A stretch of 64,000 nucleotides of DNA from Branchiostoma floridae (Eukaryota > Chordata > Leptocardii > Amphioxiformes > Branchiostomatidae), in NCBI RefSeq assembly GCF_000003815.2, contig NC_049985.1:11971472-12035471 (forward strand), written 5' to 3'. The first letter of the stretch is position 1. Each line of letters begins with the position of its first letter. This document shows positions 43,071-56,334 of the stretch, piece after piece. Under the pieces are notes generated by a model, which saw nothing but the letters and a program-made list of their open reading frames with translations, had not been told where the DNA came from and ran no database searches. Position numbers and translations under genes: made by a program.

Positions 43071-44490
43071 ATTGCTTCGTCGCCACAATAGAGAAAAAAA
43101 GATATAAAAAGATTAGCATTGTCATTGACTATGGAGCACAGTTCTTTATCACTTTTTTTACATACATGTTGGTGAGATAAGTAGAATATATTGATAGCTG
43201 TAGAGAAACCGTAATTTTTCAACGGTGTACAAATTCTCGGGTTGGACCCCAATCAATTTCCAAATGATGCCCATAAAACTCATTATTACGAAGGAATTCG
43301 AAGGCGATTAATATTAAGAAAAGATGTAAATATAACTTTGAGTGTACCCAAGTATGACTTGAAATGTCTAGCAAGCTTAAGGACCTACAATAATACGCTT
43401 AAACGCCTACAAGGGGGCTTGCTTTTCAGAGAGCGAATTTGCAGAGATTCTAGTATCTACTCGGTAGCCTACTGTACAGCACACAGATTGGGATCTTTTC
43501 ATTCACCGAGAGAAAACATCAAATAATCAAGTGTAACTGTTAAACACCTTCTGTCGCATTGCCCTGATTACAGGAAGGTCAAGCGTTTAGCGTACGTATG
43601 TCTACGTCAATCTACGTCAAAATGTGCAAAGATCTGCTTGATCATGTTTTAGTTTCCACCCGACTTACAGTTTCTAATGAGGTAGCTTGACACGTTTGAA
43701 AGGGTAATATAAATCTTAATCGACAAGAAATGCACAATCGTGATGAGATTACAAACTTTGGTAGAATATGGATGGGGAAGAAAACGCTATTTGACATTTC
43801 TTATTGAAAAAAATGATCCCTTTGGAGGAATCAATACCAAGATGATAACACATGCCTTCACTGACGGCGAGATGTTGACCTAAGACGTGTTTGAAAAGGT
43901 CACATCTTAGAAAATGTGGATTTGAAAAGGCCAGGTGTACTATCCCGTCTCCCGTAAGCCCAGGTGCGGAGTAATTATAGTGAAATTGAAAAGAAGATCA
44001 GATTACATCAGTATATCATAGTGATCTGCTAACCAACACTTCAGGAGCATGGTCAATTCTACCCAACTTTTCCCGACTTTACATGTTTTGCGTTACTGTC
44101 GAGGCAATCTGCTTCATTAATTTAGCACATTACGCCATACTACGCACAGCAGGCAAGAAACAGGTTGTCTCTCGCGCGGTTTCATTGTCCTCCACACTGG
44201 TTGGTCTGACTGAAAACATATATATTTTCTATATCTTTACCTACCTGGAAATGGAGGTACTATTTTCCATCTGTGTGTTTGTTTATCTGCTGGTCTTGAT
44301 GTGTGTCCGTAGTTATATCTTACAGTGACAGGATGTGAGGCGGAAGATGGTGTGACTAGAGACTGGCAGGATGAGAAGGCTGGCGTGCCCCTGATCCAAA
44401 GTTGCCAGGAGAATGCATAGAGAGAATCAGCGAGAAAATCACGATGATACAGCACCTCGAGACTAGAGGGAAAATAGACGTTAAGCAAGG

Positions 44491-44514
44491 ACAACAACAA
44501 CAACAACAACAACA
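44491..44514. repeat. (CAA)n microsatellite
   Basis: About eight CAA units; the opposite strand gives a poly-Leu shadow frame. Confidence 0.93.
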
Positions 44515-47500
44515 GATAGATATAACAAGCAATTCACAAAACTTATGAATGTAGGTATTTCATAAAGCGATGAGGTCTTCCATCCCTTGCTGTATTTGCC
44601 GGGTATTTGCATTTACGTTCACACAATGTGGGAATGTACTCAGACAAATCGATAGATGTCCCCAGTTGAAACGCCTAAAACCTGTCCTGCAGCGCGCCGA
44701 GCATTAACTTGTCTACTGCTATCCTTTAACACCGTGTTCTGCTGCTGATGTGTTCTTTAAGGGTTTAGCAGCTCAAGCACAAAATCGTGACCAAAGTGCA
44801 GAAAGAAGTAAGTATGTAAGACTGAGATCAGCACATCTCAAGATAAGACATTACTCTCACAGTTTGAAGGGCTTTAGAAATCCATCAACCAATAAAGGTG
44901 ATGGCTAGATAAAGAGGAGGTACTTGTAGCAATGCTCGCCTGAGTATATCACTTAATAGGACGGTGAATTCATAATAGCTAACGAAAGAATTCATTATTC
45001 ATATACATGCAGCGCAATAGCTGTATGTTATATAATTTATTCTGACAGAAGTGTGATAAGTAGTCTATATCCACACTTTGATATGTTGTCTATATAACAT
45101 ATTAATATTGATTATTTGAAAACACCCCAGTTTCTTTCAGGTTTCAATTTGAGGGTGCACACCCTTAAGTCCAGCGACTATCTCGTCCATGGAAATGTCC
45201 TGAAACAAGATAACTGTATATGAGATGAGAGGATATTCATTCAGCTACAAGACCAACTGAGTTCGGACCCTTCAACGTCTCTAATTTAAAAAAAGATAGG
45301 GGTGAAAAATCTTTATTTCCATGTCAAAAATACTGCACAAAATTGGATAAAACCCATTAAAAGATTTTGCCGGCAAACACGGCTGATGTTGTCAGAAAGA
45401 GAAAACCCTTGCGAGTAATCCAGCCAATTTATAGAGAAAATTCTAGTGCTACAGTTTTTTAATCATCCACGACGCATGCGCACGGCATTGCAACTTCCCT
45501 TACACAGCACCTCATAGGTCAATCTAGGTCAGGGAACCGCTTCGCATTCAAAGCGTATGGATACCGGAAATGAGGCTGGGGCCAAAACACCACCTCCTAC
45601 GCTTTTCAGCCATGCTAGTATTTAATGTTATTTCGCAGTTAATAATGAGAAATCTAAACCCAGACCTAGACCCTCGAAAGCCTTTCGACACTTTTTTGTC
45701 ACGCACTATATTAGCTACAACGGAAGAATTGGGGTGTGCACCGTTTACTCAGTGTGTGTATAATCTAAGAATTAGGAAGCTGAGGCACGTCTGTGCTAAG
45801 AAGAAACTCACGACAGACAGTGTTTTTTTCTTCAAATCAGCCTCGAAGGAAGATTTCTATCTATATAACAGATAGCTAGAAAAAGCAACGTCTAAAGTTT
45901 TCTTTATGTCCCAAAGGTCAGTGCATTAGTGTGTTCACTCACTTCGCCCACCCTGTAATCGCAGTCCAACTGGTGCAGTTTTTCCTGCATTCAAGAAGAT
46001 ATAGTAGAGCCCATAAGGTTTAGGGGTCCCTACGGTTTGGCATGTGATGCCGTTAGATACTACATGAATTGTCATTACCGACCTTAGACAGGAAATTGCT
46101 CCAGGTAGTAACATCACGTCCTGAGTGTCCGACTGATGAGTGATTCCGACGTTGAGTTGCTCCCAGAAGTAGATATGAACTCTCATCGGCGAACAAATCT
46201 TTATTACAGTTATGGTCAGTGCACATGAGCTCGTAAGCGCATTTTACATTTCAAACAACCAGATCACAGCTCAGTTTTGATGTTATGAGACTACCATTTT
46301 GTTTCAGATCTTTCTATCTAGCTTTCAAAGCAACGCGCTAATAACTCCCGAGTCAATGACACACCAAGTACATAGCAGTAAGCGAGTATTGTGGTCTTGA
46401 TCCTCTAATCAACGTATAAGGAAGTTGGTATAGTAACCTTCACCGCCGAGTTCAACGCTAAGATGTAGTGCCATCGAGCACTTGACATTGTTTACACTCC
46501 ACAATTCATCAAGGGAAGGCAGACTGGCTGCAGCTGGTGATGTTTCCATAACACCCGCGGAAGGACAAAGATCATCGCTGTCTGCATGTGCCTACATTAC
46601 GGCTGGACAGGTGCTTACGGGTCAGTCACACGAGTGCGCATCAAAGTAGCATAGAAATGCTCAATCTGATGTATAAAATAGTTCCCTTTATTACCTACCG
46701 TAGACCCCATTTGATGTAGTCCGTTAGTATTACAGCATCAGTGAAATCGTTGTGATATATCGTGTAGTATTCTACTGTAACTTTTGTTATCTATACATTG
46801 TCATTCATTGTCACTGATGCAATTGTTGCGCAATAAATCAACTATTGATATATATTCAGGTCTGTATGAGTTGCTTATTGACATTATATTGAATAGGTAA
46901 AGTTTTCTGGAAAAAAAGATATTCTTTACTTTGACCCACCGTTTTAAAGCACCGAAAACACTTAGTACTACTTCGTCGGCCTCAACGTGTACCCGAGCTA
47001 ATTAACCGTACGCGTGCTGCTAATTATCGTCCGATTTATTCAGAAAATTATTTTTCTAAATACCCCAGCAACAGAGACCCATAGGAATCGATATCAGCTT
47101 TTCTAAAACAAAGCAGACATGATCTGTAACTCTTTCTCCGCCTTTCGAGCATATACTTACACTGATGTCTATGATGAGGTCTGTGCTAGGGTAACCCGTT
47201 ATCATCAACTTGAATGAGTCTTTGCCCTTCTAGCGCTCTACTTGAAGAACATGAATCAGAGTGAAATGCATATAAGTTGTCCAAAGAAGTATTGAGATAA
47301 ATGATGGTAAAGTCATACACTTGGGTCTCTGGGTGCTGCAGCAAGTTCTTAAGTCAATAATAGCGTCACAAAACAGGAAAAGTGGAGGAAACAAGAGTAA
47401 ACTATCGAATGAAGTAAAGGCCGATGAATCCATCCATAAATAGGACATATGTGTACAGCATAGGAACAGTACGTCCGTTTCACAATGTGTCTGTTTCAAA

Positions 47501-47550
47501 ACTTTGCAGAACATGTACAAGTACGATAGTCTCACAACTAACGTAACCAT

Positions 47551-47580
47551 GTTACGTAACGTAACGTAACGTAACGTAAC
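47551..47580. repeat. (GTAAC)n pentanucleotide repeat
   Basis: Six nearly perfect GTAAC units (TTACGTAACGTAACGTAACG...). Each unit junction forms the palindrome TTACGTAA or ACGT. Confidence 0.92.
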
Positions 47581-49487
47581 CAAGCAAAGAAAGTCTATAC
47601 GGTAATATGATAGGAAAACTCCATCACAATAGAATTTTCTAGTCTGTGAAAAGGAACTCCTGGTGACCATACTGGATTTCCAAAAGGGGGTGCTGGATAA
47701 TTGTATTACAGACTCAATGGTCGGTGTTTGCTCGCTTCATTAATCCGCCGTCTATTTCGGTCAACAGTAAATCCAATTATTGCTGCCAAACGAGACTGGT
47801 CCTTGTGGCGACGGATTGACTTTTATTCATGTGGGAAACGTTTCGGCCACAGCAATTAGTGTCGAAAAGATCTGCTGTCGTCAAGCGACAAGGCGATTTT
47901 GTTGCTAAGATGGGGAAGAAGAAATGCAAAACAAACCTGGGTGTCAAGGGGGCACATTTGAGGTCAAGGTACGGACGAGTGAAGGACTTGGTAGGGTAAT
48001 ACTTGTCACCAGAATCAAGTGAATTTGATCAGGCTTCATTTCGAGTAACCCCCGGGGTATAAAAATCTTGCACATCAAATGCGAAATTCACAAAGTCTTG
48101 AATACATAGTATTTCAGTAGCAAATGCCACTAATCATTAACATTACATACTCTTGAGACAATTAGAGGACGCCTGTCGTTACCGTCACAGCAAAATGTTG
48201 GCGAATGTCACCCAGACACAACAACGATGAAGAGATTGCAAACATTCAGTCGATGTCTTAGGTTTTGTTCTTCGTGCACAATCTATGGTTTCGGAAACGA
48301 TTAGCGCGTGTTACTTAAGAGTGAAAAGGTAAAGAATAGATGAGAAAATATACCTGTCGTATGTATTTTGGAATTCTGTTCCTTTTCGAATCTTAGATTC
48401 ATAGCCTATGCCCCTGTAGCTGTTTTCAGAAAACTTTTAAGGTAAAAAAGTACATGGGGGTGGTAGATCAAAGAGCACAGTTGGTGGCCCTTATCCGTAG
48501 GCGAGCTACTCACATGTGTACATGTCAAAATGTATATGTATGAACAACAACAGGTCACGTCATGGATAACCTCATTACGGCAATCTGGGAACGAGAAAAA
48601 CATCGCTGACCTTTGAACCGCGAAGATCCAACCAATGGGCTGAAAGCAACAAGTGCTGTTTTCGTAGCTGTGCTACAAAATGTAGGTGTACCGAGACTCT
48701 GTAAATAATAAGAGAAGGCATCTAAGAAAGGGAAAATCAGGAAATATTACTTGGATTCGGCACAATACTGACTTACGAAATGCTATGAAATCACCTTTAA
48801 CAAATTAGCCCCGCCCCATGTAATTAAGACACCAAATGTATCCTGCAAAAACGATAATCGAAGGACAACTATAAATTGTATTCAGTAAGACGTCGACACG
48901 CTTTTAGATGTCACCATAAACTCTTCTTTAAGGACACGCATTTTGTCACTGACGGAAACATTTTAGTGGTTACATCTTACATGCGTATATTGTACAATGG
49001 GTGTCGTTTAACTAGTCCATGATTAAGGTACATATCTTTCTCCTGTAAATTTTCCTGAGCCAGTAATTGTTGTATCAGTATTTCCACCACATGTCAGATT
49101 GCTGTAGAATATTGTTTGCAGCATCAGTGGCACGCCCACGTAATTCTCCTACACAAATGAATAAGTCTACCTCATCATAGCAATCTCCACAGGATTTACC
49201 ATTATAATAGCAGACATTAATTCAAGAACCTGCCTTCAGTAGTAGTGTATCAAAACTGCTGGTATGGCGATGTAAAAAATGATCTATCACAGACTACCTA
49301 AAGCAAATTATGACGATTCTAAAACCTAGCTTTCCAAGATTTGATCATCATTGTATCGGTGAAGAGAATGCACAGTTTTGTCCAGAACACGTATGAGTAG
49401 AAAGTAAAAAGGTAAAGCGAGACCCCCCTCTCGGTTAGTTCAGTTGGTACGTCCCATTTTCGCTACTGTGCCGTATAATCGGAGGGT

Positions 49488-49704
49488 TTGTTGGCAGGCA
49501 CGTCTTTCTTTGTGTGCTCCAGGTACGCCCTCCTGCTCACATTAAGGTTCACTTCTCCTACCCTTCTCTCTCGACTCGTGACGTTCGAGGCACTGCCAGC
49601 GCACACACGCCCAGAACAACCCTCGACAGAACGACCGAACACCAGGGGAAGCACCGCTCACGTCGCCCGGTGTGTCACCAACCTACAGTCACCGTACACT
49701 ACAG
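49488..49704 (+). other. Possible 5' untranslated exon (ends ACAG|GTGAGA)
   Basis: A C-rich, CpG-containing block unlike its AT-rich surroundings, ending in a good donor at 49705. Three short frames cross it with no domain. It could be a first exon of the gene whose signal-peptide exon is at 62901, 13 kb downstream, but nothing links them directly. Confidence 0.25.
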
Positions 49705-52629
49705 GTGAGACCGCTTAGTCTACTCTTCCTTTAGTTTGTATGCACTAACACTAAAACAAACGTTTTCATAACTTTCTTGTACACTTTAGTGTCAGTTGTG
49801 CATGTCATGTTGCAGTGCCTTGCAGATCTGACCATGAGCAATACCATGAGCAGTATATATACATGCATGTCCAGTTCATTCTGCGTGTCATACTGGAAAC
49901 AATGTCTTCCGCCTGTGGTTTTAGTAGCTACTACCGGGGCCAATGGGAGTTTCATTGGTACAGCCTGACCGAAATTTACCATTATGTTGTCTGGAGCGGG
50001 ACGTAATGCTGTTGTAGGCGGCAAATTAGTTGGTCACAAATGGATCTTTTCGGAAGTTCGTACGCGACATGCATTCAGTTGTAGGCATGTTACCTTGGAG
50101 GAATGCACGAAGGAGCGGAAAGCACATTTTTATTTGACTTGCGTGGTCTTGACTCTGCGCTGTCGCGGCCAAGGTCGGCACGTCACAAAATTGTTGACTT
50201 TCCCTTCGGGGTAGAAGAACGAGAGCTTTACAGTATGTCAGGAATTATATACTCCTTGAATTCAGCAAACAAAATTGAAGCAACACATATTATGGGTATT
50301 TTCTCAAATCTAATGTAAAAGAAATGCGACGAACGTATACGTACGTGTTCTGAGCTGAAATTGTTCAAATAATAAAAATGCTTGCTCTGTCGAGTGGGTG
50401 GATTTTTGTTTCACCTATTGTTTACATAGACACGTACAGTGTGCTGCGCCGAACACTCCACTGGGTTTCATGGACATCGACACACTTTCTAAATAACTAC
50501 TAACTGCACTGCAGTAAGAGGAGCAAGATTATTAAGAGGAGCATGAATCAATCAGACTAGTGTTGTGCTTTAATCCATACATCAAATAGGCTATACGGTG
50601 GACTTTTAAATGATCACTGACAAGGGGATTGTGCCTTGACTTCATTTTCTTTATTCTACGATTAGATTCTTGGAACTTATTTGTGATCCGTCTAATGTCG
50701 ATTATTTTCTATTTTTCATTGAAATGCGAGGATCATTACGGTGTGTTAGCGCACTCAAATTAACATAATTACATTAGCGTCTTATTCGCTATTTAGTTTC
50801 ACTCAATGAAGTTGCCAATTAATAATCGTTCTGCTCCATTGAGTAACAGGCAGATATACAGAGATAATGGAGAATTATGGTTACTTATTTGTTGAATTTT
50901 CAGACCCATTAAATTCATCTATTTTGCAGCTACACCAACAATACGGTATTCAGTAGGAACACGAAAAAACACTCGTTACAAATTGTAATATAAGTAATAC
51001 AGTACTTTAAACACATAACCAAAGGTGTACATAAAAAGAACAATTATGCATAAACAAGTTAAGAAGGCTATTTATATAGAATACAAGTACACAGAGTATA
51101 TGCATAGAAAATCAAACAATCACGTAATAGAAACTCTGGTCTTCTCATCTCACTCTGTGACTAGTGTTGGCTGTTTGGAAACATTTAAGTTGGCTAATTT
51201 TACACGTTTGTGATTGAATTTTATTTGGCATTCGACTATGTAAAGACTTAACAAATGATAGCCAACTACTTTTGACAAACAAACACTTCTCAAAGGAAGT
51301 TAAGGTTAATATTTTACTTACATCTATTTCCGTAATTTGAAAAACAACAAAAGCTTCATGCCACGGTACAATAAGATTTACTTCTCACGATGATTTCTAG
51401 TACTTCCAAGAATCTTTTGCTTTCTTTCGAGCTGTGACTTTCAAACTAGTCTGACGTAATAGGGCTATTGACAGATGGGGCTTTTATTAGAGGCTCCACA
51501 TTGCTACATAAACAACAGGTGTACCTGTCTATCTCCCGAAGCAACTTCTCGCAAGTTGGCAACAGCAAGACGTTATCAAGAACTTACCCATTCAACCGGT
51601 TGGCACAAAAGCACTACATGGCCATGATTGATGGTATTTCATGAAACATGTATGCCGTATGTTTCAGCAAAGCTGTCACGAGTTGGCAGGGGTCCTACAT
51701 TTCTACGACCTGGCATGTACCATTCGTGACTAAGTACTCTAAACGTGTCGAAATCCCGTGGCGTAGTCTATCATATAGATTTGATAGTGCGGACACTTTT
51801 AGCGGTCACTTAAATGCAAATGTTGCATTTCAAAACCTTTTCAGCAAAACTGTCATGATCGTCCCCGTTACAATAGTTGTCTCTATCTACCTATTATCAT
51901 AATATACATTTTCATGTGGTGTACAAAACTGGAGGACATAGAATATCTACAAAAAGGGAAGACAGAGAAGTAAGAATGCAGCAGACAACTTTTAAAACTG
52001 TAAAAGTTAGCAATAGATAATACGTTTCATCCGTCAGCTTTCTAATTATGTTACTTACACGGAAACCATCACCAAACGCACGTGGTATACATTACTTTGA
52101 AAGGTCAAACTAAATACGGGCCCAGCTGCTTTTATAACGTAATATCAGGCACTTAAGATGATCGCCTACAGTGTTTAATTGTGGTGAGAATTAATACGCC
52201 TCCGGGGGACATCACAATCAATCGGGCCTTCTCTTGAACAAGAGGAAAAGAATTCTCTCTGAAGCGTTACAACATCGTCTTACAGCAATGAATGGGCCGA
52301 TGAATTTCTTCCGCCCATCTGACAACTGGTTGCCCTTGGTCAAAGAGAAGCAAGGAGAAGGTAGCTGGCGCCTTTACTCGCGTTATAATCAAAGGATTCT
52401 GCAGCTCAAGAGTAGACGTTGCGGGCAACACTTAGGCGAGATCAAAGAACTCTTACACAGACAGGACACTACCGCCAGACACATGTCTAGTCCCAAATAT
52501 GACCTGCTTTAAGAGACTCTTGAAGTAAAGTAAATGACCAAAACGAACGGACATGGATTGTGAACGCTGAGCATTCGCTCTACTAAAAATGTTCTGTACC
52601 ATGTATGTAGTGATACATGTTGATAGATT

Positions 52630-52745
52630 TATTGGGACTCGATGTAATCTGTATCTCTGTTATATTTTACCTGACTCTTACCTCCCTCATGGCCTCAATG
52701 AAAAGCGGCCTGCAGACCAATTTGAGCTTCTCATGGATAAATAAA
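52630..52745 (+). repeat. LINE 3'-tail repeat R3, plus copy
   Basis: GATGTAATCTGTATCTCTG through TTACCTCCCTCATGGCCTC and GCTTCTCATGGATAAATAAAAG. An AATAAA signal at the end supports a retroposon tail. No RT fragment is recognisable upstream. Confidence 0.8.
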
Positions 52746-55700
52746 AGTTCAAAGAAACAAACAAAAACAAACAAGACGACAAGTCTACGACAAGTCCATA
52801 GACGGGCGATCCTCTGTACTAACATCCCCTTCCCACCTAAGCCTACTACTGCAGATGTTTCAGATCGCTCAACATGTTTCAGTTTTTACATTTTGTGTGT
52901 TTTACTGTTATATTTGGCATCCTTTTCCAGTCATAAAATCAAAGATACATGTAAATGATATACAGTTTTGGTCACTGTACGCGAAGGTCAGATACCTTTG
53001 ATAAAAAAGCTGCAATATGTGCAACATGAGTCAGTTGGGCAACATGCGGATATAGTGAGGCCATGCTGATTTGATTATATGAATGACATCGACACCAGCA
53101 TTGCTTTTTGTCCTTCTCTAAAAATGTTTTTGACCATACAAAGCTGCTGCAAAATGAGCACATGCATGCCATGAATTGAAAAAAGATTTGAAATGATATT
53201 AATATCATGGAAAGTAATTTCCAAAGTCAGAGAAGATTATCTAATTGTTCGATGTATCATACTCTGTGGTTTTAGTCATTTGTTCGACCTTCCTGACTAC
53301 TTGCATTTCATACTGACGGCAACTTTTTTTGTGTCCAAACGTTTTGAATCGCACGGTCTCATCAGTTTTGGGGTTCCCGGAGGATTTTATCCATATAATC
53401 AAATCAACATGGCCTAACCTTGCGCAATGCTAATTGCATCCATGTTAGAACCATGTAAGAAGCATGTCCAGTGTTTGTGTAGCAGATGCAGATCATTGAA
53501 AAAGTTTTGATCTCGAATTGTATGGCATCTTTGCCGGATCAAATTTTGCTCGTGAGAATCTGTAGACTATGTAAGCAATTTTAAAAGGCTACATAAGGTA
53601 GTGACTTTAAAGTATTTCATTTACATGTAGCATTTGCGTTAGGCAAGGGGGTGGCCTGATGCCCAAGACTTCATGTTACTATACAGTCTATCTGCTCAAA
53701 ATCAAGCTCGTTACAGAGGGTTTGCGTACCCCATACTTCCCGTTATATGACTGTGATTCCCTGCAGTCGATGAAGTTTAAAACCTGACATTACATTAGTA
53801 GATTATTTAACGTTCGAGGCCGTTCTGTTGTTCTTTATGTGCCAATCAAAGGCCTCAATCGTCTTGTAAAGTATGGACTCTCATTCATCTTTGATTTTAC
53901 CTGGTGCTGCGACATATCAATCAGTAGTTACTTAGTCTATACTTGTAGCTTGGAGCTTTATTGAGTTGTTCTGTTACTTGATTAGGTACGCGAAATACGC
54001 ATACTAAGTGAACTTTTATGTACGGCATGAATAGATAGATTAACATTTAACTTTTTCAACCGAGTTTAAGGAACCCATTCGCCTACCAGCATAACTTTTA
54101 TTTTTCTGTTTTTCCACTCGTTCTAAAGCTTCAGTACGGATATGTGGGCGGTAGTGTGACATTTGATGACAGCCGTCAAGTGCGTTTCTATGGAACACAC
54201 ACTGGCTAAAATTGTCGCTGTGCGTAGCTCAATGTTTACGAGTTTCAGTCGACTGATGTTTTTGATTAGCCTATTCAATAGAATACATATACATCAGTTC
54301 TTGAACGTTGATAGACGCACATAAACGTGATAATTACCGCGTGGGAGTTGCGGGTGTTGCTCAAATAGTCTTTGAATGAAGGGAATTCGTGATTATTACT
54401 CTTGAAAGTTCTTCACGTTAATTAACTATGAGCACGTGTATGCGACACATAACATGCCGCGTGTGCACTTGAAATTGACGTCAGGTGCAGTTGGAGCACT
54501 CGTAGGGGGTTAGAATTAGAAGAAGAGCACCGTTTTCATCGCTTAATGGTAACGTACAAGTGTGTGATACTTGAACTTGCATTAAGTTTTTATTTAGTAT
54601 CCTCCTAGTTGGGGCAAAGTGCTTTATGGTTTGCGCTGAAACCATCTACATGTAGACGCATTTCGTGGAGAGTGCTGTCTGTACATTCAGCCCAAAGTCC
54701 AAAATTCAAATCTTAGGAACGCTTTGACGTAGTTGAACATAACCTGCATAGAACAGCAAAGTAAGAAGTCTTTTACAGATGGAGCGAAATGAATTCCTCT
54801 CCGTAACATACAAAACTTACCATGCCATCTTTGTATTTCTGACGTCTTCTTCACTTCAAGTTACCAATACAGGTTTTGATTACATGCAATTTGTTTATTA
54901 CATGAAAATAGAGTCCTGTCGCTCCCAAAGCGCTCTGCCCTGGCCCAGATTTTTCTAAGATCACTTCATTTCAGATAAAAGTCCATCTAACAGATTACAC
55001 GTTGCAGATCAGCAATCTATTTCTTCAACCCGTTGTTAATGAAAGGACGCTGGTAGGAAGAAATAGAAGTGGTGTTTATTGTGCCAAAAGAAAGTAAAAC
55101 GTCATACATTTTAAGATAACTGTACGTGTTGCTTCTCTCTCTTGGTGTTCAATATGGTGGGATCACAGTCTTTGTAGCTCGTCGATATCGCGATTTGATG
55201 TAGTACATGGGGACGTTTTCTTACAAGCACGATGTGACCTAACCAGACTGAAACTACAGCGTCTTCACCAACAAGACAGCCGAGTTTTGTACGACACAAA
55301 CACAAGACCATCCTAAGGATACCCACAGTCTACAATCGTACGACAATTGTACGACGAATGTGACCGAGCCGCTACTGAAAGAAGAAAGTTTCTTCCAATG
55401 ACAGAACTAAACCTTCTCAAATACAGGTAGGAACACGGAAACACAAGAACGCGGGAAACTTACTCGGTATGCAACAGTGAGTCATTACATCTCTTGTAAT
55501 CTCTTGACGTGTTTTCCCTACATAAACTCATGGTGTCTCCCTAGTCAGCAACAATTGTACGATTTACTATGCAATAAACAAACATGTTTCAAGCCTGCGG
55601 TATCTGCCCCACGCCATAAAAAAAATTAAAAGGTCGACGCCCTGAGTGTTTAGACCTTCCCTGCCCTTGAATGGTGTTAACTGTTTAAAGAACGCTGGTG

Positions 55701-55964
55701 CGAACACGGTGTTTATTTTACAGCGCCCTCTCTGGTGATTTCGATCGCGGCATTTCATTAATTCTGCCATTCGTCTCTGCCATGCTGGCGGCAAATCCTA
55801 AATCCTATCTGCTGAAATATTGTCGATAGTTTCGCGCCTTTATTGTTTATGGGCATCACTGAGGGGGTGACACATCAGAGAAATTATTAATCGGCGAGGA
55901 TAGCAATGTTGGCAGCTTCTCCCTATTGTATAACTATTGGGATTTAGCAAGAAGTAAGTCCAGG

Positions 55965-56101
55965 CTTTTCATGCTGGCGGCTAATTAAACTCCTACCTCG
56001 TAAAATCCGACCGGGTGCGAAAGATAACCTCGGCGGGAGAGATCTTCATCTGTCCCGAAGCGAGCCTGGCCGAGCCACGATAGATTGGATACCAAGTTAT
56101 T
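55965..56101. mobile_element. MITE family E, diverged copy 2
   Basis: Shares ACCGGGTG, AACCTCGGCGG-AGAGAT, CATCTGTCCCG and GATTGGATACCAAGTTA with 39361-39526. Its left terminus is poorly preserved. Confidence 0.65.
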
Positions 56102-56202
56102 GTGACATGTCGATAGCTAGAAAAGATACGTAAGTGATCATGATGTTAGGAGTACGATTTCTAATGCTATTAAGCCATCTAGAGATATAAAATTTAAATG
56201 TA

Positions 56203-56334
56203 GCGAAATGACTTGTACTTTGTTGCAAACGACTTGTGCTTTGTTGCCAAACGACCTGTTCTTTGTTGCGAAACGACTTACCTTGTGGCGAAATGACGTT
56301 GGCGAACTGACATTGTGGCGAAACGACCTGTAAC
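56203..56334. repeat. Degenerate GCGAAACGACTTGT tandem array
   Basis: Seven units of 14-24 bp: GCGAAATGACTTGTACTTTG, then GCAAACGACTTGTGC, GCCAAACGACCTGTTC, GCGAAACGACTTACC, GCGAAATGACGTT, GCGAACTGACATTG and GCGAAACGACCTG. Confidence 0.85.

Larger units (their letters stand above)
40292..49430. other. 3' flank of the receptor gene and intergenic DNA
   Basis: Apart from the receptor 3' UTR (extent unknown) and the repeats listed, I see no gene. Frames of about 100-146 codons here (for example near 45570 and 47230) lack domains and splice support. Confidence 0.6.

Noticed and set aside
43242-43600. HLLSHCPDYRKVK-like reading as a LINE zinc-finger remnant
   Set aside because: Only one short motif-like stretch; the paired CxxC is missing and the orientation opposes the adjacent R3 tail.
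45570-45875. 101-codon frame downstream of the DR4 site
   Set aside because: No domain, no good splice sites, and poly-T within it. Chance length is plausible in this much DNA.
47551-47580. (GTAAC)n as an interstitial telomere
   Set aside because: Metazoan telomere repeat is TTAGGG; this pentamer is unrelated.
47230-47670. 146-codon minus-strand frame
   Set aside because: Includes the (GTAAC)n repeat as VTLRYVTLRN; composition is that of random AT-rich DNA.
52234-52512. Basic 92-codon frame near repeat R3 as part of a LINE ORF
   Set aside because: No RT, endonuclease or Cys/His motif can be recognised, and it stops before R3.
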